Of a stretch of 64,000 bases of DNA, positions 27,556-38,789 are shown piece after piece (position 1 is the first letter of the stretch; every line of letters starts with the position of its first letter). The notes under the pieces are model-generated. The model saw only the letters and a program-made list of their open reading frames with translations. It was not told the DNA's origin and did no database searches. The position numbers and the translations under genes were made by a program. Location: assembly GCF_018917145.1 (NCBI RefSeq), contig NZ_JAHLOD010000002.1:62001-126000 (forward strand), written 5' to 3'. This DNA is from Clostridium bornimense (GTDB lineage Bacteria; Bacillota; Clostridia; Clostridiales; Clostridiaceae).

Positions 27556-27605
27556 AAGACTATCGCATTGACAAATGTAAATTTGCTAGCGATAGTCTTT
27601 TTTAT
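27556..27605 (+). terminator. Terminator of yyaC (shared hairpin family)
   Basis: AAGACTATCGC...GCGATAGTCTT pair, with ATTGACAAATGTAAATTTGCTA inside the arms and loop and a T run after. It closely resembles the hairpins at 10.9 and 24.0 kb. Confidence 0.85.
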
Positions 27606-27645
27606 TATGATCGATAAATATTAGCTTCCCTACTATCATCCTTAT

Positions 27646-27677
27646 AAAAAAAACTGTTACACCCTTGGTGCAACAGC
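27646..27677 (-). terminator. Terminator of mbl
   Basis: On the minus strand CTGTTGCACC-AAG-GGTGTAACAG is followed by eight T. The stem sequence is reminiscent of the CTGTCGCAC hairpins elsewhere in the window. Confidence 0.8.
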
Positions 27678-27739
27678 TCTTCAATTTAAGATTTTAAATA
27701 AAATCATTTATATAAATATAATTAATAGTATTGTAAATA

Positions 27740-28759
27740 CTATTCAAATATAGAATCTCCATTATCATCTAAGCTATCTATATATTTTAAAGCTTCTCCT
27801 GTACCTAATGCAACACAAGATACTGCATCATCTGCAACATAAACTGGTACATTTGTAACCTTAGATATTAATTTATCTAAACCATGTAATAAAGCTCCTC
27901 CACCTGTCATATATATACCCTTATCTGATATATCTGCCGCTAATTCTGGTGGTGTTCTTTCAAGAACAGAGTGAGCACAATCAGCAATAGCTCTTACACT
28001 TTCATCTAAAGCTTCTCTCATTTCTTCAGAAGTTACTGTTATATTTTTAGGTAAGCCTGTAACTAAGTCTCTACCTTTTATATCCATTGATGCATTTTCT
28101 TCTCTAACATCAGCAGTACCAATATTTATTTTTAATTGTTCTGCTGTTCTTTCACCAATCATTAATTTGTAACTTTTTCTTATATACTTAATTATAGCCT
28201 CATCAAATGTGTCTCCAGCCACTTTTATAGAACTTCTTACAACCATTCCGCCAAGAGAAATAATAGCTATATCTGTAGTTCCTCCGCCAATATCTATAAC
28301 CATTGTTCCACTAGCCTTGCCGATATCTATACCAGCACCAATAGCTGCAGCTAAAGGTTCTTCTATAAGTTCAACTCTTTGTGCCCCTGCATTTTTACCA
28401 GCATCTCTAACTGCTCTTTTTTCTACTTCTGTAGCTTCGCATGGAATACAAATTACAATACTTGGAGCACTAACTCTCTTTTTCCCACAAGCTTTTTTTA
28501 TAAATGTTTTAAGCATTATTTCTGTTATATCATAATCAGATATTACACCATCTCTTAATGGTCTTATAGCCACAATATTTCCAGGTGTTCTACCTATCAT
28601 TTGTCTAGCTTCTTCCCCAACTGCTAACACTTCTCTAGTATTTCTATTAATAGCAACAACAGATGGTTCTTGTAAAATAATCCCCTTACCTTTTGCATAC
28701 ACTAGAACACTTGCTGTTCCTAAATCTATGCCCATGTCACTCCCTCTTCTAAAAAACAT
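27740..28759 (-). CDS. mbl: MreB-family actin homologue (Mbl-like)
   Basis: This protein of about 339 residues has the actin-type phosphate 1 motif DMGIDLGTASVLVYAKGKGI, the phosphate 2 motif VIDIGGGTTDIAIISLGG and the adenosine motif IYMTGGGALLHGLDKLI. MreB/Mbl filaments sit under the membrane and steer lateral wall synthesis. The ATG at 28759 is selected because TAGGAGTGGAAAGT precedes it. The position directly after spoIIID matches the spoIIID-mbl pair known from Bacillus, which supports Mbl over MreB. Confidence 0.92.
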   Translation of the reverse strand: MFFRRGSDMGIDLGTASVLVYAKGKGIILQEPSVVAINRNTREVLAVGEEARQMIGRTPGNIVAIRPLRDGVISDYDITEIMLKTFIKKACGKKRVSAPSIVICIPCEATEVEKRAVRDAGKNAGAQRVELIEEPLAAAIGAGIDIGKASGTMVIDIGGGTTDIAIISLGGMVVRSSIKVAGDTFDEAIIKYIRKSYKLMIGERTAEQLKINIGTADVREENASMDIKGRDLVTGLPKNITVTSEEMREALDESVRAIADCAHSVLERTPPELAADISDKGIYMTGGGALLHGLDKLISKVTNVPVYVADDAVSCVALGTGEALKYIDSLDDNGDSIFE

Positions 28760-28868
28760 ACTTTCCACTCCTACCATAATATTATATGAACTTTCATTTA
28801 TAAAGTTAATTCTATCATTTTTCTACTATTTCTTCTAGTTCTCTTATAATATTATAATTGTTAAACTT

Positions 28869-29123
28869 TTATCCTTCAATAGCTTTATACTTCATTTTTG
28901 TAGCTTTTCCACCTCTTATATGTCTTTCAGACTTATTAATATCTAAAACAATCTTAGCTTGTTCTGCTATTTGTGGATTTATTAGTGGTAATCTTTCTGT
29001 CATATCCTTATGTATAGTACTTTTGCTTACTCCAAATATCTTTGCAGTTTTTCTAATTGTGGACTTTGAATCAATTATATATTTTGCCACATCTAAAACT
29101 CTATTTTCTATATAATCTTTCAT
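28869..29123 (-). CDS. spoIIID: Sporulation transcription regulator SpoIIID
   Basis: This 84-residue protein has a helix-turn-helix (STIRKTAKIFGVSKSTIHKD, residues 20-39) and a basic C-terminal helix (HIRGGKATKMKYKA), exactly the SpoIIID plan and length. It switches many mother-cell genes on or off after sigma-E becomes active. The start ATG follows AAGGAGGATATTGAA. It lies 64 bp downstream of spoIIQ and about 110 bp upstream of mbl. Confidence 0.97.
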   Translation of the reverse strand: MKDYIENRVLDVAKYIIDSKSTIRKTAKIFGVSKSTIHKDMTERLPLINPQIAEQAKIVLDINKSERHIRGGKATKMKYKAIEG

Positions 29124-29148
29124 TTCAATATCCTCCTTATTGTTATGC

Positions 29149-29177
29149 GAGCCATCTCCACACTTTGGAAATGACTC
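29149..29177 (-). other. Hairpin between spoIIQ and spoIIID
   Basis: On the minus strand GAGTCATTTCC pairs with GGAGATGGCTC (11 bp including G-U pairs) around the loop AAAGTGT. No T run follows, so it is not a standard terminator. It lies between the spoIIQ stop and the spoIIID ribosome binding site. Confidence 0.45.
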
Positions 29178-29187
29178 ACTATTACAA

Positions 29188-29922
29188 TTAATTTAAGCTT
29201 TCTATAAGTGTAGTTGGATTAACTTTTTCAAAAGTATCACCGTTCTTTTGTAAAGTTTCAAAGTATAAAGATGTTGGGCACTCACTTAATTCATTTACAG
29301 AATTTATAAATGTTGAAGTGGTTCCTGTAACCCCTATCTCTTCACCTTTTTGAACTTCATCATTTGCTTTAACCTTTACTTCTGATAAATTTCCATATGC
29401 TGTTTTAGTATTATCATTGTGAGTTATTGTTACAGTCAAACCATTTTCAGTTGTAGTAATAGCTTCAACTGTACCTTTCTCACAAGCTTTAACTGGAGTA
29501 TTTTCTTTTGCTTCAATGTATACACCATACATTGAAATAGCTCCATTCTTCTTCTTTATAGTTCCTTCATCACCCATATATGGGATTATAACTTTCCCAC
29601 CATCAATTGGTGATGCAAGAGATAAAGTAGATTCCACACTATTAGATGTAACAGCCATGTCTGTATTTTTTACTTCTACAGCATTACTTGGAATAGCCTT
29701 ATTAGCTTCCTTATCTTCACTATTATTAGCATTTGCTTCAACTTCGGCACTTGTAGCTTTTGCAGAATTTATACTATCATCATTTGAAGTTGTCTTAGTG
29801 GTAATTACAAGAATCGCTACTGCTAAAGCAATCATTATAACTCCAGAAACTAAAGCAATACGATATTTATGCTTTTTAATATTTTCTAATAATGAAGTTC
29901 CATTGTTATCTTTTTTATCCAT
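29188..29922 (-). CDS. spoIIQ: Forespore engulfment protein SpoIIQ (degenerate LytM domain)
   Basis: This protein of about 244 residues has a basic N-terminus, one membrane segment (IALVSGVIMIALAVAILVIT, residues 22-41), a low-complexity linker and a C-terminal M23/LytM-type domain (about 120-235). The usual zinc ligands are gone: MYGVYI replaces HxGxDx, AYGNL replaces YxHL, and TSLYFE replaces HLHFE. It thus cannot be an active endopeptidase. The position between spoIID and spoIIID, and a sigma-F-like promoter, identify it as SpoIIQ, which binds SpoIIIAH across the spore septum. The start ATG 29922 follows GGAGGTGTTATTA. Confidence 0.88.
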   Translation of the reverse strand: MDKKDNNGTSLLENIKKHKYRIALVSGVIMIALAVAILVITTKTTSNDDSINSAKATSAEVEANANNSEDKEANKAIPSNAVEVKNTDMAVTSNSVESTLSLASPIDGGKVIIPYMGDEGTIKKKNGAISMYGVYIEAKENTPVKACEKGTVEAITTTENGLTVTITHNDNTKTAYGNLSEVKVKANDEVQKGEEIGVTGTTSTFINSVNELSECPTSLYFETLQKNGDTFEKVNPTTLIESLN

Positions 29923-29942
29923 TAATAACACCTCCATTTCTT

Positions 29943-29971
29943 TAGTTTGTCCTTAGGTATAAATTTTAAAC
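29943..29971 (-). promoter_or_regulatory. Sigma-F type promoter of spoIIQ
   Basis: The minus strand has GTTTA (29967-29971), a 14-bp spacer and GGACAAACTA (29943-29952). The -10 fits every fixed position of the sigma-F/G consensus GGnnAnAnTR, and the -35 fits GYWTA. The start point would lie about 14 bp before the ATG. SpoIIQ is a sigma-F target in other spore formers. Confidence 0.65.
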
Positions 29972-30028
29972 ATTTTATACACTATTTTTTTGCGACAAAA
30001 TTCAACAAATTACTATGCAGTTTTTCCT

Positions 30029-30080
30029 TAGCAGTGCACAGTACGTGTAAAAATTCCTCTTATGAGGAATTTGATTGCAG
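30029..30080. repeat. Small hairpin fragment of the composite repeat
   Basis: AGCAGTGCACAGTACGTG is followed by the 9-bp hairpin AAATTCCTC-TTAT-GAGGAATTT (30051-30072). Both parts match modules inside the larger copies at 30.5 and 54.3 kb. The rest of the gap from 30081 to 30340 is AT-rich with nothing I can assign. Confidence 0.5.
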
Positions 30081-30342
30081 TATTATAAAATAGTAATTAA
30101 AGTATCTTTACTTCTAAATACTAAGTTTTTAATATTTGTATTTCTTATATTGGAACTGATTTATATTAAGTATTAATCTATATCTATCTATTCTCCCCTT
30201 ACATATTCCCCCTTAAACTGTTATTGAAAAAATTCACTTTTTAATAACATATCCTATTTCATTAACACTTAAATAAAATAACTTTCTATATAGAAAAGGC
30301 ACTATATTTCCTTAATGAAAGTTAAAATTATTTATGAATTTA

Positions 30343-30662
30343 AAAAGGAGGTGTCGCATTAACAAATGAAAAGTTGTTAATGCAACACCTCCTTTTATTA
30401 TGGTACAAGGTAGGGCACAGTTATAGTTCTATATCAAATATAAATATCTTAAGGAAACTAACTTATTCTATACACAAAATTGTACCACTTAAAATTTCAG
30501 AAATTCCCCAAAGGGAATTTCATCCACCACTGTGAACTGTGCACTGATATATACCTGTGCCTTGTGCACTGATACCTGTTCCCTAAACTTCTATTTTGCT
30601 GAAAAAACTGCCTCACTCTAATCTAACTACTTGATAGGAGTCAGATTATTATGCGACAGCCA
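30343..30662. repeat. Composite intergenic repeat, copy E
   Basis: It begins with the hairpin AAGGAGGTGTCGCATTAACA / TGTTAATGCAACACCTCCTT (30345-30394). Then come TTATTATGGTACAAGG, the block ATATCAAATATAAATATCTTAA, the hairpin AAATTCCCC-AAAGGGAATTT (30500-30521), GTGAACTGTGCACTG tracts, CTTCTATTTTGCTGAAAAAA and a closing CTGCCTCAC...ATGCGACAG hairpin. The ATATCAAATATAAATATCTT block recurs inverted at about 60.31-60.35 kb. It fills the gap between spoIID and spoIIQ. Confidence 0.7.
30601..30660 (-). terminator. Terminator of spoIID (part of copy E)
   Basis: On the minus strand GGCTGTCGCATAAT pairs imperfectly with GAGTGAGGCAG, with an inner AATCTGACT...AGTTAGATT stem, followed by TTTTTTC. It lies seven bases past the spoIID stop. 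Confidence 0.65.
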
Positions 30663-30666
30663 CATC

Positions 30667-31701
30667 TTATTTATACATATTAAAAATTTCAATTCCTGTA
30701 TAGTAGTGCTTTAATATATCAACATATCCACTACCTGCCTTTGCCATGGCTCTAGCTCCCCATTGACTCATTCCAACATTATGCCCATATCCCTTTGTAT
30801 TAAATACTACTACATTATCCCTAAATTCAACTTGAAAGTTTGTAGAATTCAACTTTAATAGCTTTCTAATTTCAACGCCGGTTAACACTTCATTGCCAAC
30901 TTTAATTTTGCTTACACCATTAGCAGAATCTCTTTCTAAAATATTAATTTGAGATTTTAATGATTCTGAGCTACTCAAACAATTGTTATACTTAGCATTT
31001 ATTGCAGATATAACATCAATATTACTCTTTTCTGTTTTATATGTATATTTAGGAGAATCTTCTTCACCAGGTGAATCAACACTTTTTAAATACGGTTCAT
31101 TATGATTAAATACATTTACCGCATCCTCTGTTGAACCCCATGAAGTAGAGAAAAAATAAGGGCTAAGTACTAATTTGTCTTCATAGGTTAATACTTCTCC
31201 TTTTGTAGAATTAACAGCCTCTGTTATCTTATTCCAATATCCTTCTTGTTTACTTTCAGGCCATCCCTGAAATCTTTGATCTTTAGAATAATATACTTGA
31301 TTTGCTACAGTATCTATAAGATTTGCATTTTTTTCTTTAGAATAGCTTGTACCGCCAAATTCCTCTACATGTGCTAAAGCATAAGTTCTGGCAGCAACAG
31401 CTTGTGCCTTTATTGCTTCTTCTGGAAACTCTGCTGGCATCTCTGCTGATACAACTCCTAATACATAATCTTCAAGATTCATTTCTTCTACATAGCCTGT
31501 AGCGTTTCTTAATAATCTTATTTTTATTTCTCCATCAACTTTTTTAATCTTATGTTCATCAATATTTAGCTTTGTATTTACATCACTAACTGAAACTACC
31601 TTCTTACTCCCTTTCATTTCATTGGCAAATGTAGTTATTATTAATGATGATATTACTGTAAAGCCTATAATAATAGAAATAATATAAACTATTTTCTTCA
31701 T
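30667..31701 (-). CDS. spoIID: Stage II sporulation protein D (SpoIID lytic transglycosylase)
   Basis: This 344-residue protein has an N-terminal membrane anchor (residues 5-25) and the SpoIID/LytB domain: VLGVVSAEMPAEFPEEAIKAQ with the catalytic Glu, AVAARTYALAH, and the C-terminal GYGHNVGMSQWGARAMAKAG. It cuts glycan strands at the engulfing membrane together with SpoIIM and SpoIIP. It follows murA, as in Bacillus (ywmB-murA-spoIID). A repeat-derived terminator ends the gene. Confidence 0.96.
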   Translation of the reverse strand: MKKIVYIISIIIGFTVISSLIITTFANEMKGSKKVVSVSDVNTKLNIDEHKIKKVDGEIKIRLLRNATGYVEEMNLEDYVLGVVSAEMPAEFPEEAIKAQAVAARTYALAHVEEFGGTSYSKEKNANLIDTVANQVYYSKDQRFQGWPESKQEGYWNKITEAVNSTKGEVLTYEDKLVLSPYFFSTSWGSTEDAVNVFNHNEPYLKSVDSPGEEDSPKYTYKTEKSNIDVISAINAKYNNCLSSSESLKSQINILERDSANGVSKIKVGNEVLTGVEIRKLLKLNSTNFQVEFRDNVVVFNTKGYGHNVGMSQWGARAMAKAGSGYVDILKHYYTGIEIFNMYK

Positions 31702-31780
31702 TATTTTTTCCTCTCTGCATCTTATAATTTCATCGTATTATAAGTTTATGATTGGATAAAAATAATATGATAAAAAGAAA

Positions 31781-31818
31781 TAAGAGATTGGTAAAAATAT
31801 TTTAACGCAATCTCTTAT
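31781..31818 (-). terminator. Putative terminator or attenuator after murA
   Basis: AAGAGATTG pairs with CAATCTCTT around an AT-rich loop. On the minus strand an ATTTCTTTTT stretch follows. It lies between the murA stop and spoIID and would uncouple the two genes. Confidence 0.5.
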
Positions 31819-31866
31819 CATTAGTAGCTTTTTAAAACTTAATTTCTTAATATTATTGAAGTAATA

Positions 31867-33129
31867 TTAAACTTCCCTTCTATAAACTTTTGCTCCTAGT
31901 TTTTTAAATTTTTCTTCTATTTTTACATATCCTCTATCTATGTGATATATATCATCTACTATTGTCTCTCCCTTTGCTACTAATCCAGCAATAATAAGTG
32001 CTGCTCCTGCTCGTAAATCTGTTGCCTTTACCTCACATCCTGATAATTCTTCTACTCCTTCTATAATTGCACTTCTTCCTTCAATTTTTATTTTACATCC
32101 CATTCTATTTAGCTCACTAACATGCATAAATCTATTTTCAAATATTGTTTCTGTAATTACAGACGTGCCTTTTACAGTTGCTAGTAACGCCATCATTTGT
32201 GATTGCATATCTGTAGGAAACCCTGGATGAGGTAATGTCTTTATGTCTACAGGTCTCACATCAACATCTCCATTAACCTCCATCACATTATCTTCTATAG
32301 ATGTTATTTCTATACCCATCTCTCGTAATTTTGCCACTAGTGGTTTCATATAATATTCTCTAGCATTTTCTAAAATTATCTTACTTTTTGTTATTGCTGC
32401 AGCTATCATGAATGTCCCTGCTTCTATTCTATCAAATATAGGGACATACTCTACGCCCTTTAATCTCTCGACGCCTTCAATAATTATCGTATCAGTTCCT
32501 GCACCATAAATTTTTGCACCCATTTTGTTTAGAAAGTTTGCTAAATCTTCTATTTCTGGTTCTTCTGCTGCATTTTCTAAAACCGTTACGCCTTTAGCTG
32601 TAGTGGCTGCCATCATTATATTTTCTGTAGCTCCTACAGATGGGAAATCTAAATATATCTTATTTCCCTTTAGCTTCTTACATTTGACTTCCACTATACC
32701 GCCTTCTGTTGATATTTCAGCTCCTAAAGCTTTTAATCCTTTTAAATGCAAATCTATTGGTCTTGTTCCAATATTACACCCTCCCGGTAATGATATTTTA
32801 AACTTCCCAAATCTTGCAACCATAGGCCCCATTACAAGGAATGAAGCTCTCATCCTTCTTACTAACTCTCCCGAAGGTTCTATCTCTTGGACCTTTGAAC
32901 TATCTATGGATATCTCACCTTTTACTTTATCTATATTAATATTGCAACCTAAAGATTTTAATAATTCACATATCACTTGTACATCATTAAGCATTGGTGC
33001 ATTTTTTATTACTATAGTATCAGATGTTAAAATACTTGACGCTATAATTGGCAACACTGAATTCTTAGCAGAATCTATGCGTACTTTTCCTTTAAGTTTG
33101 TTTCCACCACTTACAAATATTTTTTCCAT
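31867..33129 (-). CDS. murA: UDP-N-acetylglucosamine 1-carboxyvinyltransferase
   Basis: This 420-residue EPSP-synthase-fold enzyme adds enolpyruvate from PEP to UDP-GlcNAc, the first committed step of peptidoglycan synthesis. It has the fosfomycin-target Cys in SLPGGCNIGTRPIDLHLKGL (about residue 117), the start KIFVSGGNKLKGKVRIDSAKN and the C-terminal DLRAGAALIIAGLVAKGET. The ATG follows GGAGGATCAAA. Its position between ywmB and spoIID is the conserved one. Clostridia often carry a second copy elsewhere. Confidence 0.97.
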   Translation of the reverse strand: MEKIFVSGGNKLKGKVRIDSAKNSVLPIIASSILTSDTIVIKNAPMLNDVQVICELLKSLGCNINIDKVKGEISIDSSKVQEIEPSGELVRRMRASFLVMGPMVARFGKFKISLPGGCNIGTRPIDLHLKGLKALGAEISTEGGIVEVKCKKLKGNKIYLDFPSVGATENIMMAATTAKGVTVLENAAEEPEIEDLANFLNKMGAKIYGAGTDTIIIEGVERLKGVEYVPIFDRIEAGTFMIAAAITKSKIILENAREYYMKPLVAKLREMGIEITSIEDNVMEVNGDVDVRPVDIKTLPHPGFPTDMQSQMMALLATVKGTSVITETIFENRFMHVSELNRMGCKIKIEGRSAIIEGVEELSGCEVKATDLRAGAALIIAGLVAKGETIVDDIYHIDRGYVKIEEKFKKLGAKVYRREV

Positions 33130-33151
33130 TTTGATCCTCCAAATAGTATTC

Positions 33152-33823
33152 TTAGTATGTTATTGGTATTATTGGTGTTGAAATTATTATGTATTTATCA
33201 TTTGGATAGGACACAAAAGCTACTGATAAATCAATTAATGATATCCCATCATTTATTGGTGTAAATAAATGTGAATTCATTGTCATTAATATACTATTGT
33301 TAATATCACTTTCTTTTACATTGGAAAACTCTTGTTTCTTTATTTGTTTTTCTATTTTGTTTTTCTCTTCATTTATATTCTTTTCATTACAATCATAAAT
33401 TATATATTCATTTATAGATAAAACATTATAATTCCCATCTAAACATCTTAGTAATTTATCTTTCATCAACCTTAAATTTACGTTTTTTCTGCCTGAAAAC
33501 ATTATATTTATTTCTTTTCCATTTTTGACATAGTATCCATTTCCTAACCTGCCTTTTATTTCTCCCTTTATAACGCAATTACCGTTACTTTCCTCTTCAT
33601 AAATATCTTCTTTACATTGTGCCCACTTACATATATCTCCTATAATATCCTTTTCTTTAATTAATGTTAATTGAATTTTAATTCCCTTTTCTCTTATATC
33701 ACTTTTATTTAAGTTAAAAACTTCTTCTATGGGATCTATATCTTGTCCATAATAAAGTAATCCTTCGTTATATCCTTGTAAAATTAGGAGAAGAAAAACA
33801 ATACTTATAGTTAGCCGCTTCAT
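33152..33823 (-). CDS. ywmB: YwmB family secreted protein
   Basis: This protein of about 223 residues has a signal peptide (MKRLTISIVFLLLILQGYNE) and a region typical of the YwmB/TATA-box-binding-like family, ending with PINDGISLIDLSVAFVSYP and YIIISTPIIPITY. Function is unknown; in Bacillus it sits in the same ywmB-murA-spoIID order. ATG 33823 is chosen because GAGGTGATATAT precedes it; the frame remains open far upstream but without a ribosome binding site. murA starts 22 bp after its stop. Confidence 0.8.
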   Translation of the reverse strand: MKRLTISIVFLLLILQGYNEGLLYYGQDIDPIEEVFNLNKSDIREKGIKIQLTLIKEKDIIGDICKWAQCKEDIYEEESNGNCVIKGEIKGRLGNGYYVKNGKEINIMFSGRKNVNLRLMKDKLLRCLDGNYNVLSINEYIIYDCNEKNINEEKNKIEKQIKKQEFSNVKESDINNSILMTMNSHLFTPINDGISLIDLSVAFVSYPNDKYIIISTPIIPITY

Positions 33824-33923
33824 ATATATCACCTCAACTAAAGTATTGCCACATTTTAACTTAATATTCATTTTATATTTTATTATATAGATATTAATAT
33901 ATTTTGGTGAGAAAAATTTTTTA

Positions 33924-33952
33924 TAAGTGCACTGTCTTAACTGTGCACTGAT
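33924..33952. repeat. GTGCACTG repeat unit
   Basis: AAGTGCACTGTCTTAACTGTGCACTG is a short inverted pair of GTGCACTG-type motifs between atpC and ywmB. It matches the tract at 23.9 kb. Confidence 0.5.
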
Positions 33953-33956
33953 ATAT

Positions 33957-34004
33957 AAAAAAAGAACCAAACATAACTATAAAATTTATGTTTGGTTCTT
34001 TTTA
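33957..34004 (-). terminator. Terminator of the atp operon
   Basis: AAGAACCAAACATA pairs with TATGTTTGGTTCTT over about 13 bp, and a run of T follows on the minus strand, three bases past the atpC stop. Confidence 0.9.
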
Positions 34005-34006
34005 TA

Positions 34007-34411
34007 TCAATATTTATCTACTAAATTTAGTCTTCCTATAGCTCTTGCCATAGCCATTTTTGCTCTAGCAACATTAACCTTATCACTATGTTCTTTTAGA
34101 CGATTCTTACTTCTTTCTAGTGCCTTTTCTGCTCTGTTCTTATCGATTTCTTCTTTAGATTCACAAGCTTCTACCATAAGTACAGCTTTATTATCTCTAA
34201 ATTTAAACACGCCACTAGATGTAAATAAAACTTTCTTGTTTTCATCGTCATAATAAGTTGTTACTGAAGGTACCACTGCTGTTATTATGCTTAATCTATT
34301 TGCTAATATACCTACTGGTCCGTTTTCTGTAGTTACCATTAACTCTTCAACTTCACCTTCAAAATATATATTATCAGGAGTTACAATAGTAAGATGAAAC
34401 TTCTTATTCAT
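34007..34411 (-). CDS. atpC: F1Fo ATP synthase epsilon subunit
   Basis: This 134-residue subunit has the beta-sandwich start FHLTIVTPDNIYFEGEVEEL and GPVGILANRLSIITAV. A C-terminal two-helix part follows (about residues 90-134), rich in Lys, Arg and Ala. It links the rotor to gamma and can inhibit ATP hydrolysis. It is the last gene of the operon, 15 bp after atpD. Confidence 0.96.
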   Translation of the reverse strand: MNKKFHLTIVTPDNIYFEGEVEELMVTTENGPVGILANRLSIITAVVPSVTTYYDDENKKVLFTSSGVFKFRDNKAVLMVEACESKEEIDKNRAEKALERSKNRLKEHSDKVNVARAKMAMARAIGRLNLVDKY

Positions 34412-34426
34412 ATTATCACTCCTAAA

Positions 34427-36693
<2,267 letters not shown>

Positions 36694-36731
36694 ACTCCAC
36701 CTCCTTTAGCACACTTCTCTTTTAGTAAGAT

Positions 36732-38237
36732 TTATGCTAAAAATTCCTTTTTGTACTCATTTACAGCATTTTCAATATCTTTCTTTATCTCATCAGTTAG
36801 CTTACCGCTCTTTAACTTTTCATATATTTCCTTATGATGAGTCTCTATTGATTCTAATAATCCTTTTTCGAACTTTCTTACATCTTTTACTTCTATATCA
36901 TTTAATAAGCTAGCAACTGCTGTGTAGAAAGCAACAACTTGTTTTTCAACATCTAATGGTTCATATTGATCTTGCTTTAATACTTCCATTAATCTAGCAC
37001 CTTTTGCTAATCTATTTTTAGATTCTTTATCTAAGTCTGAACCAAATTGAGCAAAGGCTGCTAATTCTCTATATTGAGCAAGCTCTAATCTTAATGTACC
37101 TGTTATGTCTTTCATAGCTTTAGTTTGTGCAGATCCACCAACTCTTGATACAGATATACCGGCATTAACTGCTGGCTTTTGTCCTGCATTAAATAATTCT
37201 GTCTCTAAGAATATTTGACCATCTGTAATTGATATTACGTTAGTTGGTATATACGCAGATATATCTCCTGCTAGAGTTTCTATTATTGGTAATGCAGTAA
37301 TAGAACCTCCACCTAGCTCATCACTAAGTTTTGCTGATCTTTCAAGAAGTCTTGAATGAAGATAGAATACATCTCCTGGATAAGCTTCTCTTCCTGGTGG
37401 TCTTCTAAGTAATAATGACATTGTTCTATAAGCAACTGCGTGCTTAGATAAATCATCATATATTATTAATACATCTTTTCCTTGTTCCATGAAATATTCA
37501 GCCATAGTTACACCAGAGAATGGAGATAAATATTGCATTGGTGCACTTTCAGATGCAGTAGAAGAAACTATTATTGAATAATCCATTGCACCTTCTTTTG
37601 TTAATGTGTTAACTATACTAGCTACAGTAGATTGTTTTTGTCCTATAGCAACATATACACAAATAACATCTTTACCTTTTTGGTTTATAATAGTGTCTAA
37701 AGCTATTGCTGTTTTACCAGTTTGTCTATCACCAATTATAAGCTCTCTTTGACCTTTTCCTATTGGAATCATAGAATCTATAGCCTTAATTCCTGTTTGT
37801 AATGGTTCATTTACAGATTTTCTATCTATAACACCATAAGCTTTTCTTTCTGCTGGTTTATACGCTGCTGGCTTTATTGGTCCTTTTCCATCAATCGGTT
37901 GTCCTAGTGGATTTACAACTCTTCCTATAAGTTCTTCTCCAACGGGAACTTCAACAACCTTTCCAGTTGATTTTACGATATCCCCTTCTTTGATTCCTTC
38001 TTCATCTCCTAGAAGAACACATCCGACATTGTCTTGTTCAAGGTTTAGAGCCATTCCATATACTCCATTTGGAAATTCTAGAAGCTCACCTTCCATACAA
38101 TCGTCTAAGCCATAAACTCTTGCAATACCATCACCTATTTGAATAATAGTACCTGAATCTACTGTTTCTATTTTCTTAGAATATTTTTCAATTTCTTTTT
38201 TTATTATAGTTGTAATTTCTTCAGGCTTAATATTCAT
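36732..38237 (-). CDS. atpA: F1Fo ATP synthase alpha subunit
   Basis: This 501-residue regulatory subunit carries the nucleotide-binding loop [20 protein letters not shown] (about residue 170) and the [20 protein letters not shown] segment. The N-terminal beta-barrel contains [20 protein letters not shown]. It pairs with beta in F1. The ATG is preceded by GAGGTCATG-type purines, and atpH ends 10 bp upstream. Confidence 0.98.
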   Translation of the reverse strand: MNIKPEEITTIIKKEIEKYSKKIETVDSGTIIQIGDGIARVYGLDDCMEGELLEFPNGVYGMALNLEQDNVGCVLLGDEEGIKEGDIVKSTGKVVEVPVGEELIGRVVNPLGQPIDGKGPIKPAAYKPAERKAYGVIDRKSVNEPLQTGIKAIDSMIPIGKGQRELIIGDRQTGKTAIALDTIINQKGKDVICVYVAIGQKQSTVASIVNTLTKEGAMDYSIIVSSTASESAPMQYLSPFSGVTMAEYFMEQGKDVLIIYDDLSKHAVAYRTMSLLLRRPPGREAYPGDVFYLHSRLLERSAKLSDELGGGSITALPIIETLAGDISAYIPTNVISITDGQIFLETELFNAGQKPAVNAGISVSRVGGSAQTKAMKDITGTLRLELAQYRELAAFAQFGSDLDKESKNRLAKGARLMEVLKQDQYEPLDVEKQVVAFYTAVASLLNDIEVKDVRKFEKGLLESIETHHKEIYEKLKSGKLTDEIKKDIENAVNEYKKEFLA

Positions 38238-38247
38238 GACCTCACCT

Positions 38248-38787
38248 CTATTCTTCTTTTAATATTAGCTCTCTCATTTCGTCTAGTTTGCTTTTAATTG
38301 TTCCATCAATAACATCGTTTCCTATTCTTACATAAACCCCGCCTATTATAGATGGATCTATAACTTCTTTTAAAATTACAGTTTTATCACATTTTTTTTC
38401 TAACTTCTTAATTAATGCAGTTCTTTCTTCTTCAGTTAGAGGAATAACTGTCTTAACTTCTGCTAGTACTTTATTTTGTCTTTCCAGATGGATTTTCTCC
38501 ATCTCGATTACTTTCTTCTCTAACTCTACTATTCTATCCTTACTAATTAAAAGCATTAAAAATGATAGTAGCTCTGGGTCTATATGTTCTTTAAATAAGT
38601 TGGAAAATACTTCTTTCTTTCTTGCAATACTTATTTCTGGATGAATTATAATCTTTTTTAACTCTTCATTTGAATTAATTATGCTTACTATTTCTTTTAA
38701 ATCTTGAATATACTCTTCAACTTTATTATTTTTTTCAGCTAATTCATAAAGTGCTTTTGCATATCTCCTATCTAAATATTCGTACAT
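38248..38787 (-). CDS. atpH: F1Fo ATP synthase delta subunit
   Basis: This 179-residue subunit has the helical N-terminal domain [20 protein letters not shown] and the C-terminal [20 protein letters not shown], the OSCP/delta signature. It ties the top of F1 to the b-subunit stalk. It is separated from atpF by two bases. Confidence 0.96.
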   Translation of the reverse strand: MYEYLDRRYAKALYELAEKNNKVEEYIQDLKEIVSIINSNEELKKIIIHPEISIARKKEVFSNLFKEHIDPELLSFLMLLISKDRIVELEKKVIEMEKIHLERQNKVLAEVKTVIPLTEEERTALIKKLEKKCDKTVILKEVIDPSIIGGVYVRIGNDVIDGTIKSKLDEMRELILKEE

Positions 38788-38789
38788 AA

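Noticed and set aside
28209-28535. Opposite-strand open frames inside mbl, the chemoreceptor genes, spoIIQ and others
   Set aside because: They lack ribosome binding sites and have the hydrophobic Ser/Thr/Ile-rich composition of antisense shadows of AT-rich genes.
30343-30662. CRISPR array
   Set aside because: Repeat units are of unequal length and spacing, are inverted as often as direct, and show no regular repeat-spacer pattern or cas genes.
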